Positions 21,401-27,400 of a DNA stretch of 58,482 nucleotides are shown here, piece by piece; the stretch's first letter is position 1; the number at the start of each line of letters is the position of its first letter. A program made the position numbers and the translations under genes. Where the stretch lies: NCBI GenBank assembly GCA_015231405.1, contig JADGBR010000011.1:1-58482 (forward strand). Reading direction: 5' to 3'. Origin of the DNA: Candidatus Omnitrophota bacterium (GTDB taxonomy: Bacteria; Omnitrophota; Gorgyraeia; Tantalellales; Tantalellaceae). The notes under the pieces were generated by a model. That model searched no databases. It worked only from the letters and a program-made list of their open reading frames with translations, and was not told where the DNA came from.

Positions 21401-24400
21401 AGGAATTCGTCAAAACCGCATCCGATAAGATCATCGCTGACGGCGCTTCATCCGGCGTGTTCGTCGAGGAACTGGTGGACGCCGTTATCGACGGGAAAAT
21501 TACGCTCGACGAGGCGCGCGATATCGCTCTTGATGTGGAAGTTGAGGTCGACATGGCCGGGGAAGGGTTCTCTATGCTGAGCGGACAGATAATGACCCGG
21601 TACAGGACCAGGGTTGTCGAGTCTCTAGGCCCCGAAGCGAGGAGGCTGATAAGCATCGCCGATATGGGTAATGACATGGTCCACAATATTAAAGGTCACC
21701 TCGTTCTTATGTACCGGCAGATCAAAGATGATGACGGGTTGAACGGACAGTTATCCGGTTCGCGCGAGTTTGCCGATTACGATAACCTGATGGGTGGCCG
21801 TTTCGAGTTCATTCATATGGAACCTAACAGAGGGTATACGAGGCCCGAGATAGCCAGTCCTTCGCTCGAGGAAAAGATACGTTATTTCGGGACGGTCCTC
21901 GAAGGCATCAAAGGGCTTAAGGCGAAGGTCAGCGCTATGATCGGAGCCGGCGATACCGGTAAAGCGCTCAGTGTTCTGGCTGAAAATCTCGATATAGTGG
22001 AAAAGAACGCCCGAGGGTACATAGATATCGCACGGTCCATGGACATGACCGCAGGGAAAAAAGAGGTTAACGTCGCAGCCCTTTTGGAGCCTCTGGTCGG
22101 CGCTCTCAATAGGCCCAAAGAGAAGGCGAGATATACCATAAGAGCCGAGTATGGGGCAGATATCCCTCTGGTCCTTGCCGAACCCATGTCATTACAGCAG
22201 GTATTCCTGAACATCATGGACAACGCGATAAACGCGCTCGATAAGGTCCCGGAGGCTGAGCTGACAATAAATGTATCAAGGGATGGCGATGATGTCGTTG
22301 TGAAGTTTAAAGACAACGGGAAAGGGATAGAAGCCGGGGATATCGGCCGGATATTCGACAGGTATTTTACGACAAGGAAATCTTCCGGCGGCACGGGCCT
22401 GGGACTTTCGCATGCGAAAGAGGTCACGACCGCCCTGGGCGGTACTATCGGAGTTGTCTCCGAGCCGGGTAAAGGAGCTGAATTTACGATACGTCTCCCG
22501 GCCGCGAACATTGCCGGGGCACCTAATAACGCGATACCCTCGGCCGAAGCAGTTAGCGTTCCAGCCGCTAGCGATCCCGCGAAGATGATCGAGGAACTTT
22601 GCGCGATGGCCCGCGGCAGTATCCCGGACGAACGGGCAGGGGAGATCATAAAGAAGCTTACAGCCTTAGGCACGGAACGTCCGGACGTGCAGAGCGCGCT
22701 TTTACTTTACAGCAGGCTCCGTAATAAACCGTTGTCCGGCCTTTTTGATAACTACCATATCGCGGATGTGCCTGTCAGGTTAGTGCCGGCCCAAGGCGTT
22801 AAGTTCATGCAACGGGGCGACAGAACTTTTGTTGATACATTCGGCGAAAGAAAGGTCATGTTCGTCGAATGCCATCCGGATGACGCCATGCTGAACATAG
22901 GGGAATTGACCTCTAGCCTTTTCAGGTCTGATTCGGTCTTCGTTACAGGAGTACCCGACCCTGCGGGCGTATCGGACGACAGTGTCGGTCCGCTTAGTGA
23001 GGAATATGAGCTTCAGAGCGGGTCGGGGGTAGACATTAAGACCAATATACGCGCATTTGAGGCTGAAAAAGGCGCCTGGATAATGCTGGCTAGATACCAT
23101 ATCGATCTTAAAATAGAATGGCCGATCGTCCGGGCAGCGCGTAACGAGGCCGGGGCTTTATTGTCGTTCGAGACTGAATTCGCCGAACCATCGGTTAGGG
23201 ACCGCCAAAAAGTGGATGAGATCGTCAAAAAATATCCCGATAAAGATATATATATGATCCCGTCACCTTTCAGTAATCATCCGCATCACAGGGCCTTAGC
23301 AAAACTGTTCCTGAACTCGATCTGCCGGTTCAACAGTAAAGCCAGGATATTCTTTTACGACGATGACCTTAGCTTCAAGCAGCACGATACGGGCGCGAAC
23401 GTCTATTTCTATTACGGCCAGCCGGAACAGGAATTTAAGGATAAATGGGTCGAAAGGATATACGATTCTCAGATAAAAAGGAGAGGCCCGGGCTTTTATG
23501 CCGGGAGGGCGGATCAGATAGCGGAAGCCGCCGCCGACGCCGGGTTTAAGGAGATGGTCTTTAAACAAGGAGAGGCGGAAAAGTTCCTTGTGTACTTCCT
23601 CCGCGAGTACAAGTACGCCGAAAGGCTAATAGAGGTGAAAGTAGTGCCTAAGTCAGGTGAAGATGGTTTCGCCTGGGCTGCTTGGCAAGTCCCGGAGTCC
23701 GATGTGCCGCTGCTTACCTATCCGGAAGAACGCGAATTAGCTCCTGAAGCGTCGAGCGTTTCCGCTAGGCGTCCTGCCGGGGAGGATTATAGCCCTCTTC
23801 CGCTGGTCATTGAGGACTGGTCTGATCCCGGCGATAATCTTGTCACGCGTATTTTACTTAGCACATCCGACGCGAGAAGGATATCCCTTGATCTTTCTGT
23901 CAACCCCCAGCTCTCGTCGGGAAGACTGCCGTATATGCTGGTTTATGACATGAATGTGCTGGGCGAGAATGGGGAGCCGGATTATAGAGGGTGGGTGGAT
24001 ATAGGAACGGACGGCGAGCAGGTAAAGGATCATTCAATACATTTCAAAAGGACTTCGCCTGATGAGATAGCGGTTCGGAGGGCGGTGCTTGCCTTTTTGG
24101 AAAAGGCGGAGCGTGACCCGAAAGGATTTTTACAGAATGACGCCCCGGGGCCGGTATCTGGGATGCTATATCGCGCGAGAACGATCAACCCGGATGCTCT
24201 GGCCGCGATATTCTCGTTTGTCGGCGAAGAGGGGCGGAAGGACGAGTTTATCGAGAAAGCCGCCGGGAAGATCGTAAAGGACCCGGCTTTGTCAGATGAG
24301 TTCGCCCGGAAGATGGCTGAGGAGATCGTTTTGGGGAGGATATCGGTCCTTGACGCCGGAAAGATCTCCAGGGAGATCGGGAAACTGTGCTATAAAACGT

Positions 24401-27400
24401 CGAGAGTGTTGATCGAGCTCGGTGAAAAGGTAATGAGATGTTACTGGGAGCGTGCCATAAGGGCCATGAGCCCGGAAGATAAACGCATCATCGATATTGC
24501 CGGTCTCGGCAATGCCATGATCCACAACATTAACGCTCATATATGCATTATTGTGGATATGATAATTTCCGACAGGACGATCAAAGACGAAATAACGACA
24601 TCCGGGGAATTCAAGGCTTTCAAAGAAATGGTGATCGCGGGGTGGACTGCCGAATACGGGCCGGAAGTGGATCAGGGATATACCGATCCGGAGGTCGCTA
24701 AGCGGTCCATCGAGGAAAAGGGCAGGCATTTCAGAGAGATGCTTCCCGCGATACAGGGCCTCCAGGAAAGGGTCAGAAAATGTATTACGTCGGGCATCGC
24801 CTCAGAAGAACTAGGCACGCTTCTCATGAATCTCAGGATAGTTGAAAAGAACCTGCTCGGGTATATCGATATCGCCCGATCGCAGGAAATGAAAGCTTCG
24901 AAAGAGGCGGTCAATGTCGTGGATCTATTGGAACCGCTCGTCGGGGCCCTCAGCAGGCCGAAAGAGAAGAAGAGATACCAGATATCGGCGATATTCGATA
25001 GGAATGTCCCTCCTGTCCTGGCCGATCCCCTGGCCCTCCAGCAGGTATTCCTCAATATCATGAACAACGCGACAATAGCTTTACATGATGCGCGGAACGG
25101 ATGGTTATCCATATCCGTCAAAAGCGAGAACGGCGAAGTGGTGATCACTTTCTCGGATAATGGACCCGGCATATCTCCGGAGAATATTCACCGTATATTC
25201 GATCCGTATTTCACGACGAGGAAAGATTCCGGCGGTACAGGCCTCGGCCTTTCGCACGCGAAAGAGGTTACGACCGCCCTGGGCGGAACGATCGAAGTAG
25301 CGTCCGAGCTCAGGAAAGGAGCGAAGTTCACGATACGCCTCCCTGCTGCGGAAAAAGATCTCTCAGAAACCTTCGAGAAAAGGCCGGGTCTGGATAAGAG
25401 TTCGGACGGAAATGAATGGTACGAGATATCCAGGATGCGGGAAGCCTCGAAAGTCGCGCTGATCAGCGAATCGTGGGTCGAGAAAATGGCGGGTGACGAC
25501 GACCTTGGAATGAGGATATCGGGAGCTATGAATCTCGGGGCGCTATTCGCGTACGCTCCGAAAAAGGCTGCTCTTCTCCTTCGATGCGCTCTGGCGGATG
25601 GGAGCGATATGGTAAGAGAACAGGCGGCGGCCAATATCGGCGAAATGTGCGGATCGGATCCCGAAGGTGCGCAGAAACTTCTGGAAGCGGCTTTGAGTGA
25701 CCCGGAGGAGAATGCCAGGGCGGGAGCGTTACGGAGCCTGCCTAAAATGATGGGGCATTTCAGGGAGAAGACAAAAGCGCTTTCCTTGCTTGAAAAAGGG
25801 ATGAACGACCCGTCAACCAGTATCAGAACAGTATCCGTCCACGCTATAAAAGGGTTGACGGCGGCTGAGCCGGAAAAGGCGAAAGAGCTTCTGGTAAAAG
25901 CTCTGGCCGACGAAAAATATCAGGTGAGGTGCGAGGCGTACCTCATGATCGGGGATATTTTCAGGGATGACCCTGAAATGGCGAAAGATATCCTCGAGAA
26001 GGGGCTACTGGACGATATCCCCTACGTGCGACTGGCGGCCATGACAAGCCTCCCGGCGCTATATAGCCATTACCCCGCGTATGCGCGCGCCAAACTGGAA
26101 GCGGCGATAGAATCCGGGGATAAATTCGCCAGATCCGGCGCAGTCATGGGCCTGGACAAGGTATATGAGTATGACAGGGTTACCGCGGAACGCATAGTAA
26201 GGATGGCTCTCGGGGACGAGGAGTTCCTGTTCACTCAATACAAGGTCCTTAACTCTCTGCTAAAGACGCTTTTTAGTTATGATCCCGCTAAGGGTGAGGA
26301 GCTTTTCTTCAGGGCCATAAACCATCCCGACGATAACGTAAGGGTCGTTGGGATGCAGAATATAGGGCCGCTCATAGAATACGACTACGATAAAGGGATA
26401 GGAGTTTACAGAAAAGCGGCTTTCAGCCACGACATGTTCAAAAGGGGCGGAGCGGCTAACGGGCTTCCCCAGCTTTTTAAACGCGACCCGGCGCTCGCCG
26501 AGAAATTGATGTTCACTCTGATAGGCGACGAGGAATGGTTCGTGAAGACCGGAGCGGCCCAGGCCATACCGGCGTATCTGGCGGCGCGTAGGAAGGATGT
26601 GAATTATTTCGCGGATAAGATCCTCCGGCAGGGATGGATCCCGGAAGATAGCGGGAGCGTCTTATTCGTCTCGGCACTAGTATATGGTGCCTGTTTACTT
26701 GATAGGGCGTTCGACCCGGAAAAGGACCTTTCGAGGCTTCGGTCTCTTATGGGAACCCTCGACGCAAGCGTGATAAAGGAAAGCGAAAAGAGGAGATACA
26801 GCGGAGCGATCGCCGTCCTTTCGGCGATAAAGCCGGCGATGGAACACTGGGACGACGCCGTTTTGAACGACAGGGAACAGCTTTTGACTCTGCTCAGGGC
26901 GATCGACGCTGTTATGACCGGGGATTACGGGACCCTGAAGGACGGGATATCCGGTATAAAACACTCCGTGCGAAGTGTAATACCTAAGATAAGGGATGTT
27001 TTCCATATATTCGGGCCCAAGGATATGACGCCGGGATTAGACGCCTTAATGGATATTTCCGGCAAGAACGGGGATCTGGACCGCGAGAAGATATCGCTCA
27101 TATATTTCGTGAACATGATGAGCGGAAAATTGTCCAAAGGCCTGGCCGCGGCCGTAGCGGGGAGCGTTGACCTCACGAATGATAAATCCGCGAAAAGGTT
27201 CTTCAGGTACGCTTCCCTCCTGGACGCGACCCCGGAGACCTATCTCGAAGATTATGAGCCGGTCATACGGAACGGCAAGGTGGACCTTACCCTGGAACGG
27301 CAGAGGGTGATAGGGATACTTTTAAAGGCTTTAAAGGAAGACCTTTCTCTGACCGATAAAGAGGAAGAGAAACTTAAGAGAAGTCTCGGGAAGTTCCAGG

